The translations under genes and the position numbers were made by a program. From positions 62,001-126,000 of the forward strand of contig JAGOMA010000013.1 in the NCBI GenBank assembly GCA_017993775.1: a DNA stretch of 64,000 nucleotides. The letters run 5' to 3'. Shown piece by piece: positions 18,378 through 27,891 of this stretch (within the stretch, counting starts at the first letter, position 1; each line of letters starts with the position of its first letter). The notes beneath the pieces were generated by a model that saw nothing but the letters and a program-made list of their open reading frames with translations, had not been told where the DNA came from and ran no database searches. The stretch is from Chloroflexota bacterium. Lineage in GTDB: Bacteria > Chloroflexota > Anaerolineae > Promineifilales > Promineifilaceae.

Positions 18378-19469
18378 TCACGTCGCTACGGCGCGATAGG
18401 TGAATGGCTCCAGATAGGCGTCATAACCGCCCTCTACCCCTTTCACAATTACGCTGATGGCGTCGTGGGAGTGCAAGGATTCTTTGTGGGAGGCGAAAAC
18501 GCGGAAATCCAGGATGCGTTCGTCGCTGTCCAGCCCTTCGTAAAGCAAACGAACGGCGTCCTCCACAAATTTCAGGTTCGCGGCGTTAAGTTCCGCAAAA
18601 GCCTGCTCATCTTCCCGCTTGACAAGAACCTGGGTTTCCGTTTGCAGCTTATCGCGGGCAATGTCTACCAGGTCTTCAATCATAAAGTCATCGGTGTATT
18701 CAACCGAAATTTTAGCCACTGAGCGCTGGCTGTGCGGCACGGCCGCTACGCCGCGGAACAAATTGGCGTGAACGCTCAATTCGTAACTGCACGGGCAGGC
18801 CGAGGAATACACAAAGTCCAGGTGAACAAATTGGCGCACACCACGATCCGGCGTGACAACCGTCTCCAAAACGACGGGGTAATATTGGTACCCGACCATG
18901 CCACTGCGCAGGCTTTGCAGCTTGAGCGGGTAGTCGAAGGCCACGGCAATGCGCGCATTGGAACTTTCCAGGTTTTTCAGGTAGCTGTAGACAACCTGCT
19001 GCAGCGTGTGGGGATTTAGTTCACTTTCGTCGTATTCATAAAAGGTACGCATGATTCGGCTCATATTGATGCCTTTTTTGTAGGCGTCCAACGAGACCGT
19101 ACCGGTAACGGAGGCGTGAATTTGCATTGGGTCGCCTTCACGCGTGATGATTTTCATCGGGATTTTGAAGTTGTGAATACCAACATGTTGAATGGTAACA
19201 TTTGCGCCACGATTTTGGTCGGTGTTTTGCATGTCTGGCAGCGTGGCTTTGTATGAAGGCGTCACCATGAAATTTTGGTCGTAGCGCTGCTGTAAATCTT
19301 TCACGCGGCGCGTATCGGCGATTGATTGGGGGGCGACTGCTGGTGCGACCTCTGTCGTAATGGCGGCGTCGCGCTTACCGTTGTGGTGGCCATTGCCGTT
19401 TGTATGAAGGTGACGGCCGTTACCATTAACGGTCGGAACATACGTGTTGATTGATTTATACATCATCAT
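18378..19469 (-). CDS. folE2: GTP cyclohydrolase FolE2 (type IB)
   Basis: Converts GTP to 7,8-dihydroneopterin triphosphate, the entry to folate and pterin synthesis, using a metal held differently from the Zn enzyme FolE. Seen after a low-complexity Asn/Gly/His N-terminal 60 residues: DMQNTDQNRG, IQHVGIHNFKIPM, MSRIMRTFYE, SSACPCSYELSVHANLF with the conserved active-site Cys, VPHSQRSVAKI, and ESLHSHDA near the end. At 363 residues it is about 70 longer than typical because of the N-terminal tail. It sits between crtB and the SDR genes on the same strand as them. Its presence in a CarH-linked cluster with photolyase suggests supply of a pterin/folate antenna for that enzyme (inference). Confidence 0.92.
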   Translation of the reverse strand: MMMYKSINTYVPTVNGNGRHLHTNGNGHHNGKRDAAITTEVAPAVAPQSIADTRRVKDLQQRYDQNFMVTPSYKATLPDMQNTDQNRGANVTIQHVGIHNFKIPMKIITREGDPMQIHASVTGTVSLDAYKKGINMSRIMRTFYEYDESELNPHTLQQVVYSYLKNLESSNARIAVAFDYPLKLQSLRSGMVGYQYYPVVLETVVTPDRGVRQFVHLDFVYSSACPCSYELSVHANLFRGVAAVPHSQRSVAKISVEYTDDFMIEDLVDIARDKLQTETQVLVKREDEQAFAELNAANLKFVEDAVRLLYEGLDSDERILDFRVFASHKESLHSHDAISVIVKGVEGGYDAYLEPFTYRAVAT

Positions 19470-19655
19470 TCTCCTAAAAATTGCATATGCTACTGAGCAT
19501 AACGCTCGTTGATTCAGTGGTTTAATAATTTATGTGCAACCGCTGTGAAACAAAGCCACAGCCTATAGGCGGAGGCCAACTTTATCATGTTGCATTGTTT
19601 CAGACGTTGTGAGGTTTGGTTTACTTACCCATTTCAACACAGGTGAAAGAAAAAT

Positions 19656-20597
19656 CTATTGAAAACTTCGCCACCATAATCCGGGCAGCAGGCGAAGTTT
19701 GCCCCATGTGCTTACAAACGCACGATTGTTAAACACATCATAATCATTGGCTTCAATTTTGGGCAAAATAGCCCGGTACAAACCAGCTGCGGCGGCGATG
19801 GCGAAACGGCCGTCTTTATGCAACTTCCCAATCCCCGGCCACGCCTCTTCATAAAGCTGCCGGGTGCGGTCCAATTGAAAACGCATAAAGGCGCGCCACC
19901 GATCATCCACAACCCCGGCGGCAATATCCGCTTCGGTCAGACCAAAATGGGCCAATTCTTCCAACGGCAAATACAAACGACCGCGCCGCCAATCTTCACC
20001 CACATCACGCAGAATGTTGGTCATCTGTAAAGCCAGGCCCAATTTGATGGCAAATGGCAGCGCATCCGCCCCGGAAAAACCGATAATATGCATACTCATC
20101 AGACCCACCGTAGAGGCCACGCCATAGCTGTAGGTAGCCAGATCTTCAAACGTTTCGTACCGATCTTGCCGCATATCCCGAGAAACGCCTTCAACCAATT
20201 GTTCCGCATAGCGCGTAGGAACCTGATACCGCAGCCGGGCGTCGGCCCAGGCAACGGCCGCCAAATTATCGCTGCGCGGGTGATTGGAGAACGCCTGCTG
20301 CCGCCACTGCTCCAATTCAACCTCCATATCTCCCTGAGGACAATCTACTATGTCATCCGTGATGCGGCAGAAGGCGTACAGCGCGCGGACTGCCCGCCGT
20401 TTTTCCTCCGGCAACAATCCCGAAGCCATATAAAACGACCGGCTATGTTCAGAAGTAACCACATCGCAGTAAGCATACGCTTCTTTCAGCAGGGCTTCAT
20501 CAACAACCATAGCGCTGTGCGTAACGCCACCGACATGCCACGCCTCCCCCGCTAATGATAACAACTGATTTTCCCAAGCCCGTGTCTGTGCGACCAT
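19656..20597 (-). CDS. crtB: Phytoene synthase CrtB
   Basis: Head-to-head condensation of two geranylgeranyl diphosphates to phytoene, the first committed carotenoid step. 313 residues. Seen: [12 protein letters not shown], the two Asp-rich diphosphate-Mg motifs DDIVD near 85 and DVGED near 195, [10 protein letters not shown], and RRGRLYLP. A squalene/dehydrosqualene synthase of the same fold is the alternative, but the divergent crtI and CarH support phytoene. Ribosome site gaggaga lies seven bases before the ATG. Transcription probably starts near 20758 from a near-consensus promoter facing away from carH, leaving a leader of about 160 bases. Confidence 0.92.
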   Translation of the reverse strand: MVAQTRAWENQLLSLAGEAWHVGGVTHSAMVVDEALLKEAYAYCDVVTSEHSRSFYMASGLLPEEKRRAVRALYAFCRITDDIVDCPQGDMEVELEQWRQQAFSNHPRSDNLAAVAWADARLRYQVPTRYAEQLVEGVSRDMRQDRYETFEDLATYSYGVASTVGLMSMHIIGFSGADALPFAIKLGLALQMTNILRDVGEDWRRGRLYLPLEELAHFGLTEADIAAGVVDDRWRAFMRFQLDRTRQLYEEAWPGIGKLHKDGRFAIAAAAGLYRAILPKIEANDYDVFNNRAFVSTWGKLRLLPGLWWRSFQ

Positions 20598-20764
20598 AAG
20601 ATTGTCTCCTCACTTAATTGAAGCGGTAAATAATTGATAACTCAGGTTACGCTCTCAAAAATCTTAAGGGCTTTGATACCCCCTGTCAACCGATTTTGAT
20701 CCAGGAAAACCGATAAGGTTTACATCTACATCTGAAGACCAGCATAACGCATCAGTTGAAAAGG

Positions 20765-20841
20765 ATATTAACATGTTGCAACGGTTTTGTCAATATATAA
20801 ATGTGCAAATTATTGACAAAATCAAGATTTCATGTTAATCT
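20765..20841. promoter_or_regulatory. Mirror-image divergent promoters of crtB and carH, probable CarH operator
   Basis: Plus strand: TTGACA 20813-20818, 17-base spacer, TAATCT 20836-20841, serving carH. Minus strand: TTGACA (complement of 20788-20793), 17-base spacer, TAATAT (complement of 20765-20770), serving crtB. Each promoter reads attgacaaaa near the -35 box and CATGTTAAT running into the -10 box, so the region is a near-perfect inverted repeat with 19 bases between the two -35 boxes. Shared boxes overlapping both promoters are what a repressor shutting both arms would need. CarH as the binder is inferred from adjacency and known biology. Confidence 0.8.
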
Positions 20842-20878
20842 CATAATAACCGAAGCAAAGGTACAAGGAAATTGTTAC

Positions 20879-22234
20879 ATGATCAGCCTGAGTAAAACAC
20901 CAACATACAACTTGAAAGTTGTCTTACAAGAAACCGACATAAAACCGGATACATTACGAGCCTGGGAGCGACGATACGGTCTTCCTGAGCCAGAACGAAC
21001 CCAAGGTAAACATCGCCTCTACTCCGACTATGACATCGCAATCATTAAATGGCTAATCTCGCGTCAACAGGAAGGCATGAGCATCAGTCGGGCTGTGCAA
21101 CTGTGGCGAAACCTGGAAGAAAGTGGGCAAGATCCGTTGGCAAAAATGGTGGACCAGCCTACGCAATTAGTTGAAAAAAATAATAGTACCACAGTACCAA
21201 CGCCTGTCAACGGCATGTCCACAACAATGGACGATATTCGACAAAAATGGGTAAATGCCTGCTTGAATTACGATGAAGCTACTGCAGAAGTCGCACTCAC
21301 TCAAGCTTTTGCACTTTATCCGCCAGATATCGTTTGCCTGCAAGTCCTGCAAAAAGGGTTGGTCCACATCGGCGATCTTTGGTACCACAATCAGGCGACG
21401 GTGCAGCAGGAGCATTTTGCTTCGGCGCTGGCTATGCGCCGGCTCAACACCCTCGTAACGGCCGCGCCGCCGCCCAACCGCCCAGGCAAAATCATCGTTG
21501 CCTGCCCGGCCGACGAGCACCACATTTTTGCGCCCATGTTTTTAACCTTGACCTTGCGTTATCGCGGCTGGGAAACGATTTACCTGGGAGCCAATGTGCC
21601 GTTGGAGTACCTGGAGAGCACCATTACATCTACACAACCCGACCTGATTGTGATGACGGCGCAGCAGCTGCATACGGCCGCTTCCTTATATGAGGTCGGC
21701 GAGTTTTTGCGCCAAAAAGGGATCAGCCTGGCTTTTGGCGGGCGCATCTTTAGCCTGACCCCGGCCTTGAGAAACAGAATATCGGGCCATTTCCTGGGCG
21801 AAAAATTAGACACGGCCGTGCAAGCCATCACCACCATATTGGACAAACGGCCGTTGCCCCCCAACCCCAAACCCGTCAGCCCGGAGTACCAGATTGCCCA
21901 GCGCCACTTCCGCGAAAACCAGGCAGAAATAGAAGCCCGCGTCTGGCAATCGCTCAAACGCGAATCTTTCCGCTACGAACATATCACCAACGCCAACCTG
22001 CACCTGGCCCGCGATATTAAAGCCGCGCTCACACTCGGCAGTGTCTCTTTCCTGGGTTCCGAAGTGGCCTGGACAGAAACGCTGCTCCTCAATTACGAGA
22101 TGCCAATCGAGCTATTGCACCGTTACCTCATTGCGTATCATCAGGCTGCCCAAGAAATTTTGCCAGAACAAGGCGGTCCGATCATCGAATGGCTGGACTG
22201 CATCACCGAAAATAGCCAGACCCCTTGCGCTTAA
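20879..22234 (+). CDS. carH: CarH/LitR-type MerR regulator with B12-binding photosensor and an added C-terminal domain
   Basis: CarH-type proteins bind adenosylcobalamin, form DNA-binding tetramers in the dark and fall apart when light breaks the Co-C bond, releasing carotenoid genes. 451 residues from the ATG at 20879 (caagga upstream; the earlier in-frame start lies inside the promoter). Residues 9-75: MerR helix-turn-helix (TLRAWERRYGLPEPER, GKHRLYSDYDI). Residues about 120-200: helical cap with W168-x9-E178-H179, exactly the CarH light-sensing motif. Residues about 200-330: Rossmann B12 domain with E-x-H near 212-214 in the place of the lower-ligand His, and GANVP. Residues 335-451: a helical domain absent from the roughly 290-residue classical CarH. 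Confidence 0.9.
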   Translation: MISLSKTPTYNLKVVLQETDIKPDTLRAWERRYGLPEPERTQGKHRLYSDYDIAIIKWLISRQQEGMSISRAVQLWRNLEESGQDPLAKMVDQPTQLVEKNNSTTVPTPVNGMSTTMDDIRQKWVNACLNYDEATAEVALTQAFALYPPDIVCLQVLQKGLVHIGDLWYHNQATVQQEHFASALAMRRLNTLVTAAPPPNRPGKIIVACPADEHHIFAPMFLTLTLRYRGWETIYLGANVPLEYLESTITSTQPDLIVMTAQQLHTAASLYEVGEFLRQKGISLAFGGRIFSLTPALRNRISGHFLGEKLDTAVQAITTILDKRPLPPNPKPVSPEYQIAQRHFRENQAEIEARVWQSLKRESFRYEHITNANLHLARDIKAALTLGSVSFLGSEVAWTETLLLNYEMPIELLHRYLIAYHQAAQEILPEQGGPIIEWLDCITENSQTPCA

Positions 22235-22272
22235 GCATCACGAAGCCAGGATAGGTGCATTTCAGAAATCTT

Positions 22273-23691
22273 ATGAAAACTGCTATTTGGTGGATTCGGC
22301 GCGATTTGCGCCTGAGTGATAACGACGCCCTGACGGCCGCAATCCAGAACGCGGATCAGGTTATTCCCCTGTTCATCATCGACCCGGCGCTGGCAAACAC
22401 CAGGTATGCCGGCGAAAAACGGTTGGCCTTTCTTTGGGCCGGTTTAAGCTGCCTTGATGACGCGCTGCGCCGCCAAGGCAGCTATTTAGTCGTGCGTCAG
22501 GGCCGCCCATCGCAGGAGTTGGCGGCGCTGATGGCCGAAACCGGCGCCACGGCCGTTTACGCCCAGGAAGAGTATTCGCCCTATGCCCAACGACGCGACC
22601 GGGCCATTGCTGCCGAGTGCCCGCTGCACCTGACACCCGGTCTGACCATTCAGCCGCCTACGGCCGTTCTCAAAACCAACGGCCAGCCCTACACCGTTTT
22701 CACCCCGTTCAGCAACGTCTGGCGCGCACGACCGTTTCCCCGCCCATCGGACATTTTGCCCGCGCCCGACCACATTCCCACGCCCGCCGCCATCCCCAGT
22801 TTGCCGCTGCCTGCCGAGCCAGCCTTGCCCGCCGCTCTCCCCTTCCCCGCCGGCGAAGCCGAAGCGCAGCGGCGGCTCCAGCGCTTTTGCCGCCCGGACG
22901 ATGGCCCCATCTACACCTACGCCGAACAGCGCAACCGCATGGATCTGGATGGCACGTCGCAGCTTTCGCCCTATTTGCGGTTTGGCATGGTGTCCGCCCG
23001 GCAAACGGCCGTCGCCGCGCAAGCCGCCCATGAAACTGCCACCACGAACGGCCGTTCCGGCAGCGCCGCCTGGCTCAACGAACTGATCTGGCGCGAATTT
23101 TATATCCACATTTTGTACCATTTTCCGCACGTCCTCAGCGGCAACTTCAACCCGGCCTACAACGCCATGCAGTGGCAAAACGACAAAACCCAATTCGCCG
23201 CCTGGCAAAACGGCCGTACCGGCTTCCCCGTCATCGACGCCGCCATGCGCCAACTACAAACCACCGGCTGGATGCACAACCGCGCCCGCATGATCGTCGC
23301 CTCATTTCTGGTGAAAGACCTGCTCATCGACTGGCGCTGGGGCGAGCAGCACTTTATGCAGCATCTGGTCGATGGCGATCCGGCGGCCAACAACGGCGGC
23401 TGGCAGTGGTCGGCAGGCACAGGCACAGACGCCGCGCCTTATTTCCGCATTTTTAACCCCATTACCCAAAGCCAAAAATTTGATCCAGACGGCCGTTATA
23501 TCCGTCAATGGGCGCCAGAGCTAACGGCCGTGCCCGACACCTTCATCCACGAACCGGCCAAAATGCCCCTATCAGAGCAAAAACGAGTCGGCGTGATCAT
23601 CGGCCAGAATTACCCCGCCCCCATCATCAATCGCCAACACACGCGCCAACACACCCTGGAAGCTTACAAACTGGCGCGTGAATCGGTATAA
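22273..23691 (+). CDS. phr: Deoxyribodipyrimidine photolyase (class I CPD type)
   Basis: Light-driven repair of cyclobutane pyrimidine dimers by FADH-, usually with a folate or deazaflavin antenna. 472 residues. N-terminal photolyase domain: [41 protein letters not shown]-terminal FAD domain: [75 protein letters not shown]. These match class I CPD photolyases; the Trp/Asn residues of the active site are in place. The ATG at 22273 is preferred to one six codons upstream, because [14 protein letters not shown] begins the domain. It follows carH by 38 bases and precedes crtI, so it is most likely light-induced with them. Confidence 0.94.
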   Translation: MKTAIWWIRRDLRLSDNDALTAAIQNADQVIPLFIIDPALANTRYAGEKRLAFLWAGLSCLDDALRRQGSYLVVRQGRPSQELAALMAETGATAVYAQEEYSPYAQRRDRAIAAECPLHLTPGLTIQPPTAVLKTNGQPYTVFTPFSNVWRARPFPRPSDILPAPDHIPTPAAIPSLPLPAEPALPAALPFPAGEAEAQRRLQRFCRPDDGPIYTYAEQRNRMDLDGTSQLSPYLRFGMVSARQTAVAAQAAHETATTNGRSGSAAWLNELIWREFYIHILYHFPHVLSGNFNPAYNAMQWQNDKTQFAAWQNGRTGFPVIDAAMRQLQTTGWMHNRARMIVASFLVKDLLIDWRWGEQHFMQHLVDGDPAANNGGWQWSAGTGTDAAPYFRIFNPITQSQKFDPDGRYIRQWAPELTAVPDTFIHEPAKMPLSEQKRVGVIIGQNYPAPIINRQHTRQHTLEAYKLARESV

Positions 23692-23734
23692 TTTTCAAAA
23701 CCCGAAGGGTTTGATCTTCAAAAAGGGAGTTAAC

Positions 23735-25270
23735 ATGTCACAAAAAGTACTCATCATCGGTAGTGGATTTGGCGCATTAGGCGCGGCGGCGCGATTGGCC
23801 GCCCGCGGATATGACGTTGAAATCTTTGAAAAACTAGACAAAATCGGCGGCCGCGCCTACGTATTCGAGAAAAACGGCTTCAAATTCGACGGCGGCCCCA
23901 CAGTTATCACCGCGCCGTTTATGTTCGACGATATTTTCGCCCTCGCCGGCCGCCGCCGCGAAGATTATGTCGACTTTGTTCAGCTCGACCCGTTCTACCG
24001 CATCTTTAACCACGAAGGGCGTTCCTTCGACTACAACGACGACCCGGACTTCATCTCCAGCGAAATCGCCAAATGGAACCCCGCCGATGTGGCCGGCTAC
24101 CATCGCTTTATGTCTACCACCAAAGCCATCTTCGAGAAAGGCTTTGTACAATTGGCCGACAAACCTTTCCTGACCATCGGCGATATGCTGCGCGTCGCCC
24201 CAGACCTCATCAAGCTGCAATCGCATAAATCGGTCTACCAATACGCCGCCAGCTTCGTGGAAAACGATTTTCTGCGCCGCGTCTTTTCCTTCCACCCGCT
24301 GCTGATTGGCGGCAATCCGTTTGACTCGTCGTCGATCTACGCCATGATCCATTACCTGGAACGGGAATGGGGTATTCATTATGCAAAGGGCGGCACTGGC
24401 GCGCTGGTAGCTGCCATGGCCAGGTTGATTGAAGAGTTGGGCGGCCAGTTTCACCTGAATGCCGAGGTAGAGGAGATATTGGTAAACGGCCGTACCGCCA
24501 CCGGCATCCGTCTGGCCGATGGAACCATCCACAAAGCCGATCACGTCATCTCCAACGCCGACGTGGCCTGGACCTACCTGAACATGATCCCCGCCAAAGC
24601 GCGCGGCTTGCGCAACTCCGACACGCGCTACAAAAAGCTCACCAAATACAGCATGTCGCTGTTTGTCATCTACTTTGGCACTAAAAAACGGTACACCGAC
24701 ACCAATCTCGCCCACCACAACATCATCCTCAGCGAGCGCTACAAAGGACTGCTTTCCGACATCTTCCAAAAGAAAGTCTTGTCGGAAGATTTCTCGCTCT
24801 ATTTGCACATGCCCACCCTCACAGACCCCAGCATTGCCCCCGCCGGACATGAAGGCTTCTATGTCCTGTCGCCGGTTCCGCACCTGGGCGCAGATATCGA
24901 CTGGACCCAAACGGCCGTGCCCTACCGCAACGCCATCATGCAATTCCTGGAAGACAACTACCTGCCCGATCTCCAGGCCAACGTCGTCGCCGAAACCCAC
25001 ATCGACCCATTACATTTCCAGGGCCGACTCAACTCCTACATGGGGTCCGCTTTCTCCGTGCAGCCCGTTCTCACCCAGTCCGCCTGGTTCCGGCCGCACA
25101 ACCGTTCCGAAGATTTTGACAACCTCTATTTCGTGGGCGCAGGCACACATCCCGGCGCGGGCTTGCCAGGTGTGCTGTCTTCATCTAAGATCGCCGAAGA
25201 TTTAATCGTCAGCAGTTCACCACTGCCGGCAAACTATCGTCGTCCACAACAAGAACTTGTAAAGGGGTAA
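23735..25270 (+). CDS. crtI: Phytoene desaturase CrtI type
   Basis: FAD-dependent desaturase that introduces conjugated double bonds into phytoene. 511 residues from an ATG with gggag upstream. The N-terminal FAD site [30 protein letters not shown] and [19 protein letters not shown], plus the C-terminal [29 protein letters not shown], are classical for CrtI. The sequence cannot say whether it makes three or four desaturations (neurosporene or lycopene). CrtI-like ketolases and saturases share these motifs, but the pairing with divergent crtB in one cluster supports the desaturase. A short overlap region with the end of phr is only apparent, arising from an unused upstream start. Confidence 0.92.
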   Translation: MSQKVLIIGSGFGALGAAARLAARGYDVEIFEKLDKIGGRAYVFEKNGFKFDGGPTVITAPFMFDDIFALAGRRREDYVDFVQLDPFYRIFNHEGRSFDYNDDPDFISSEIAKWNPADVAGYHRFMSTTKAIFEKGFVQLADKPFLTIGDMLRVAPDLIKLQSHKSVYQYAASFVENDFLRRVFSFHPLLIGGNPFDSSSIYAMIHYLEREWGIHYAKGGTGALVAAMARLIEELGGQFHLNAEVEEILVNGRTATGIRLADGTIHKADHVISNADVAWTYLNMIPAKARGLRNSDTRYKKLTKYSMSLFVIYFGTKKRYTDTNLAHHNIILSERYKGLLSDIFQKKVLSEDFSLYLHMPTLTDPSIAPAGHEGFYVLSPVPHLGADIDWTQTAVPYRNAIMQFLEDNYLPDLQANVVAETHIDPLHFQGRLNSYMGSAFSVQPVLTQSAWFRPHNRSEDFDNLYFVGAGTHPGAGLPGVLSSSKIAEDLIVSSSPLPANYRRPQQELVKG

Positions 25271-25302
25271 GACCACATCCGAGTGGTTTTCAAAAAATGA
25301 AG

Positions 25303-25340
25303 CGTAGAGATTGGAGCCTCTCCAACTTCCAATCTCTACG
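25303..25340. repeat. Hairpin, gtagagattgga (ccaatctc) family
   Basis: Perfect 13-bp arms cgtagagattgga and tccaatctctacg around a 12-base loop, shortly after crtI. Same ccaatctc core as the elements at 14436, 35291 and 52632. It may partly separate crtI from the P450 gene. Confidence 0.7.
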
Positions 25341-25436
25341 CCCCAAGGTTCTAATTACGCTGTTTTTGTTTTACAAGGTCTAACCAAAATCGATGAGGGG
25401 ATGCCGGTAACCAAATGAAAACGAGGAAGGTTACCC

Positions 25437-26810
25437 ATGTCAGAAGAAGAGTCACCCTGCCCGCATAGCCGCCCGCTGCCCATAGCCGATGGTGAAACCG
25501 GAGCCAAAATTCTTAAAGGATTATCACGCGATCGGTCATTGTTAACCGCCCTGTCGCTCATGCGCGAGCATGTTGGGCCGGTTTTCCAGATCACCTTGCC
25601 GATTTTCCGTCCGGCGGTGTTTGTGGGGCCAGACACAAACCGCGAAATCCTGGTCACCCAACGCAGCCAATTTATCTGGCGCAAAGAAAGCGATCCGGTC
25701 GCCAAACTGCTGCGACGCGGCATTTTGGTGGTGGATGGCTCAGAGCACGACGATTTGCGGGCCATCATGGACCCGCCGCTGCATCGTCGGCATGTAATCA
25801 ACCATTTGGACGCTTTCTGGGACTACACCAATGTGGTGATTGACGGCTGGGAAAACGGCCGTTCCGTCGATATGCTCGTAGAAATGCGCAAAATAGCCCT
25901 GCTCATCCTCATGGGAACCATGTTCAAAGTGGACTTTGCGCCTGATCTAGACCGCTTGTGGCGGCCCATCCTCAAAGCCATCAGCTACATTTCGCCAGGC
26001 ATTTGGATCATCTTTCCCAACCTTCCCCGCCCGCAGTACCAGCGAGCCATCCAGGAAATCGACGCCTACCTCTTCGGCGTTATCGCCCAACGGCGCGCCG
26101 CCCTGGCCGATGGCTCCGCAGCCGTCGATCCCGGCGACCTGCTGGGCGAATTGATCCGCGGCGGATTGGATGACGGCCGTATCCGCGACCAGATGCTTAC
26201 CATGCTCATCGCCGGCCACGATACCAGCACTGCACTATTGTCTTGGGTCTGGTATCTGCTGGGCAGCCACTCGGAAGCCATGGCCCAGGCCAAAGCAGAG
26301 GTAACGGCCGTAATCGGCCAGGCCAACCAGCCGCCCACACTGGAACAAGTCAACCAGTTATCTTACCTGGACATCGTGATCAAAGAAGCGCTGCGCCTCT
26401 ACCCGCCCATCCATGTCGGCAACCGCCACGCCGGAGACAATATCAACGTGAACGGCTATGAAGTCCCAGAGGATACCCGTGTCATGTACTCCATTTATCT
26501 GGCGCACCGCGACGAGCGGTACTGGGAAAATCCGGCCGATTTTTGCCCCGAACGTTTTGATCACAGCCAGGCGGAACAGGGAAAACGGCCGTCACTCACC
26601 TATGTCCCCTTCGGCGGCGGGCCGCGCAACTGCATCGGCGCCGCTTTTGCCCAAATAGAAAGCAAAATTGTCCTGGCGCGCATCTTGCAGCGTTTTGACC
26701 TGACCCTGCTCAATGCCGACAAAATCAAACCCTACATGGGCGCCACCCTGGAACCAAGACCCGGTGTCCTCATGCAGATCGCCTTTGCAGAGGCCCGCCA
26801 TGCTGGATAA
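25437..26810 (+). CDS. Cytochrome P450, probable carotenoid hydroxylase
   Basis: 457 residues, soluble bacterial type with no membrane anchor. Seen: I-helix AGHDTSTALLSW (acid-alcohol pair for oxygen activation), ExxR in KEALRLYPP, the PERF variant CPERFDH, and the heme loop FGGGPRNCIGAAFAQIE with the Cys thiolate ligand. The layout and neighbours recall CYP175A1 of Thermus, a carotenoid beta-ring hydroxylase that lies with crtB, photolyase and the LitR/CarH gene. Ring or chain hydroxylation of a carotenoid is therefore the best guess. No lycopene cyclase gene is visible in the window, so the true substrate may be acyclic. It overlaps the glycosyltransferase start by 11 bases. Confidence 0.88.
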   Translation: MSEEESPCPHSRPLPIADGETGAKILKGLSRDRSLLTALSLMREHVGPVFQITLPIFRPAVFVGPDTNREILVTQRSQFIWRKESDPVAKLLRRGILVVDGSEHDDLRAIMDPPLHRRHVINHLDAFWDYTNVVIDGWENGRSVDMLVEMRKIALLILMGTMFKVDFAPDLDRLWRPILKAISYISPGIWIIFPNLPRPQYQRAIQEIDAYLFGVIAQRRAALADGSAAVDPGDLLGELIRGGLDDGRIRDQMLTMLIAGHDTSTALLSWVWYLLGSHSEAMAQAKAEVTAVIGQANQPPTLEQVNQLSYLDIVIKEALRLYPPIHVGNRHAGDNINVNGYEVPEDTRVMYSIYLAHRDERYWENPADFCPERFDHSQAEQGKRPSLTYVPFGGGPRNCIGAAFAQIESKIVLARILQRFDLTLLNADKIKPYMGATLEPRPGVLMQIAFAEARHAG

Positions 26811-27891
26811 CTTTTTCATCAAATGGCAGCGGACGATCTATCTCTCGCTGTTGGCTCCGGCGCTGGCCTACCGCGCCAACCGCGCCTACCAATCGCTGCC
26901 CGAACTGCGCCAGACCCCCGTCAACCGGACGCTGCCGGCCCTGTCCATCATCATTCCGGCGCGCAACGAGGCACATAATCTACAGGCGCTGCTCCCTTCG
27001 CTCAGGGCAGCCAATTACCCCGGCGAGATGGAGATCATCGTCGTTGACGACAATTCCGAAGACGAAACGGCGGCCATTGCCCGCGCCCACGGCGTGCGGC
27101 TGATCAGTTTGCGCGATCTGCCGCCGGGTTGGCTGGGCAAGCCCAACGCCCTGTGCCACGGCGCAGCAGCCGCTCGCGGCGATTGGCTGCTCTTCACGGA
27201 CGCCGATACCATCCACACGCCAGACAGCTCGGCTCAGGCGGTGCAGTACGCCATCGACCATCAATTGGACGGCCTGAGTTTGTTCCTCACGCAGCAGTGC
27301 CGGGGAATGGTAGACCGGCTGGCGCTGACGGCCGCGTTTGCGGGCATGTTTGTCGCCTGGCAGCAGACATCGGCGCATCTGAATGGGCAGTATATTTTGC
27401 TGCGGCGGCAGGTGTATGACGAGATTGGCGGCTTTACGGCCGTGCGCCATGAAGCCCTGGAAGACGTCGCCCTGGGCCTCCACCTGCAACAAAAAGGGTA
27501 CCGTGTGCAGCTCATGCGCGGCGAAGGAGCCGCCCAAGTGCGCATGTATCGCAACGCCACCCAAATCTGGCATGGCATGAACCGCCTCGGGTCGCAGTCG
27601 CTTCGTTTTTCCGGGGTGAAATCACTCCTGACCATCTTTTTTATTACCATTGCCATGAACCCGCTGCTGGTTTTTCTGGCGGTTGTGTCTGGCCGGGTGC
27701 GCCGCCGCTGGCTGCCGCTGACCTGGGGCGCGGTGGCCATCGCTTTTTGGCCCTGGGCGCGGCGTTACGGTCCAGCCTGGCAGGCCATTTTGTCCCCTTT
27801 TGGCGCATTGATCATTCAGGCGGCCGGCGCATGGGGGCTGGTTCGTCGTTTTACCGGGCGGGGCATACCCTGGAAAGGACGCATCGTATGA
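26800..27891 (+). CDS. GT2-family glycosyltransferase, carotenoid-type
   Basis: 363 residues from an ATG inside the end of the P450 gene. GT-A fold: LSIIIPARNEAHNLQALLPSL, EIIVVDDNSEDET, WLLFTDADT with the DxD metal site, LRRQVYDEIGGF and EDVALGLHLQQKGY. Two or three hydrophobic helices at the C-terminus (about 270-345), and one at the N-terminus, suggest membrane association. Related enzymes (CruC, CrtQ) attach sugars to hydroxylated carotenoids. Placed directly after the P450 and overlapping the hydrolase gene, it probably glycosylates the hydroxylated product. Substrate and sugar are inferred from position only. Confidence 0.82.
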   Translation: MLDNFFIKWQRTIYLSLLAPALAYRANRAYQSLPELRQTPVNRTLPALSIIIPARNEAHNLQALLPSLRAANYPGEMEIIVVDDNSEDETAAIARAHGVRLISLRDLPPGWLGKPNALCHGAAAARGDWLLFTDADTIHTPDSSAQAVQYAIDHQLDGLSLFLTQQCRGMVDRLALTAAFAGMFVAWQQTSAHLNGQYILLRRQVYDEIGGFTAVRHEALEDVALGLHLQQKGYRVQLMRGEGAAQVRMYRNATQIWHGMNRLGSQSLRFSGVKSLLTIFFITIAMNPLLVFLAVVSGRVRRRWLPLTWGAVAIAFWPWARRYGPAWQAILSPFGALIIQAAGAWGLVRRFTGRGIPWKGRIV

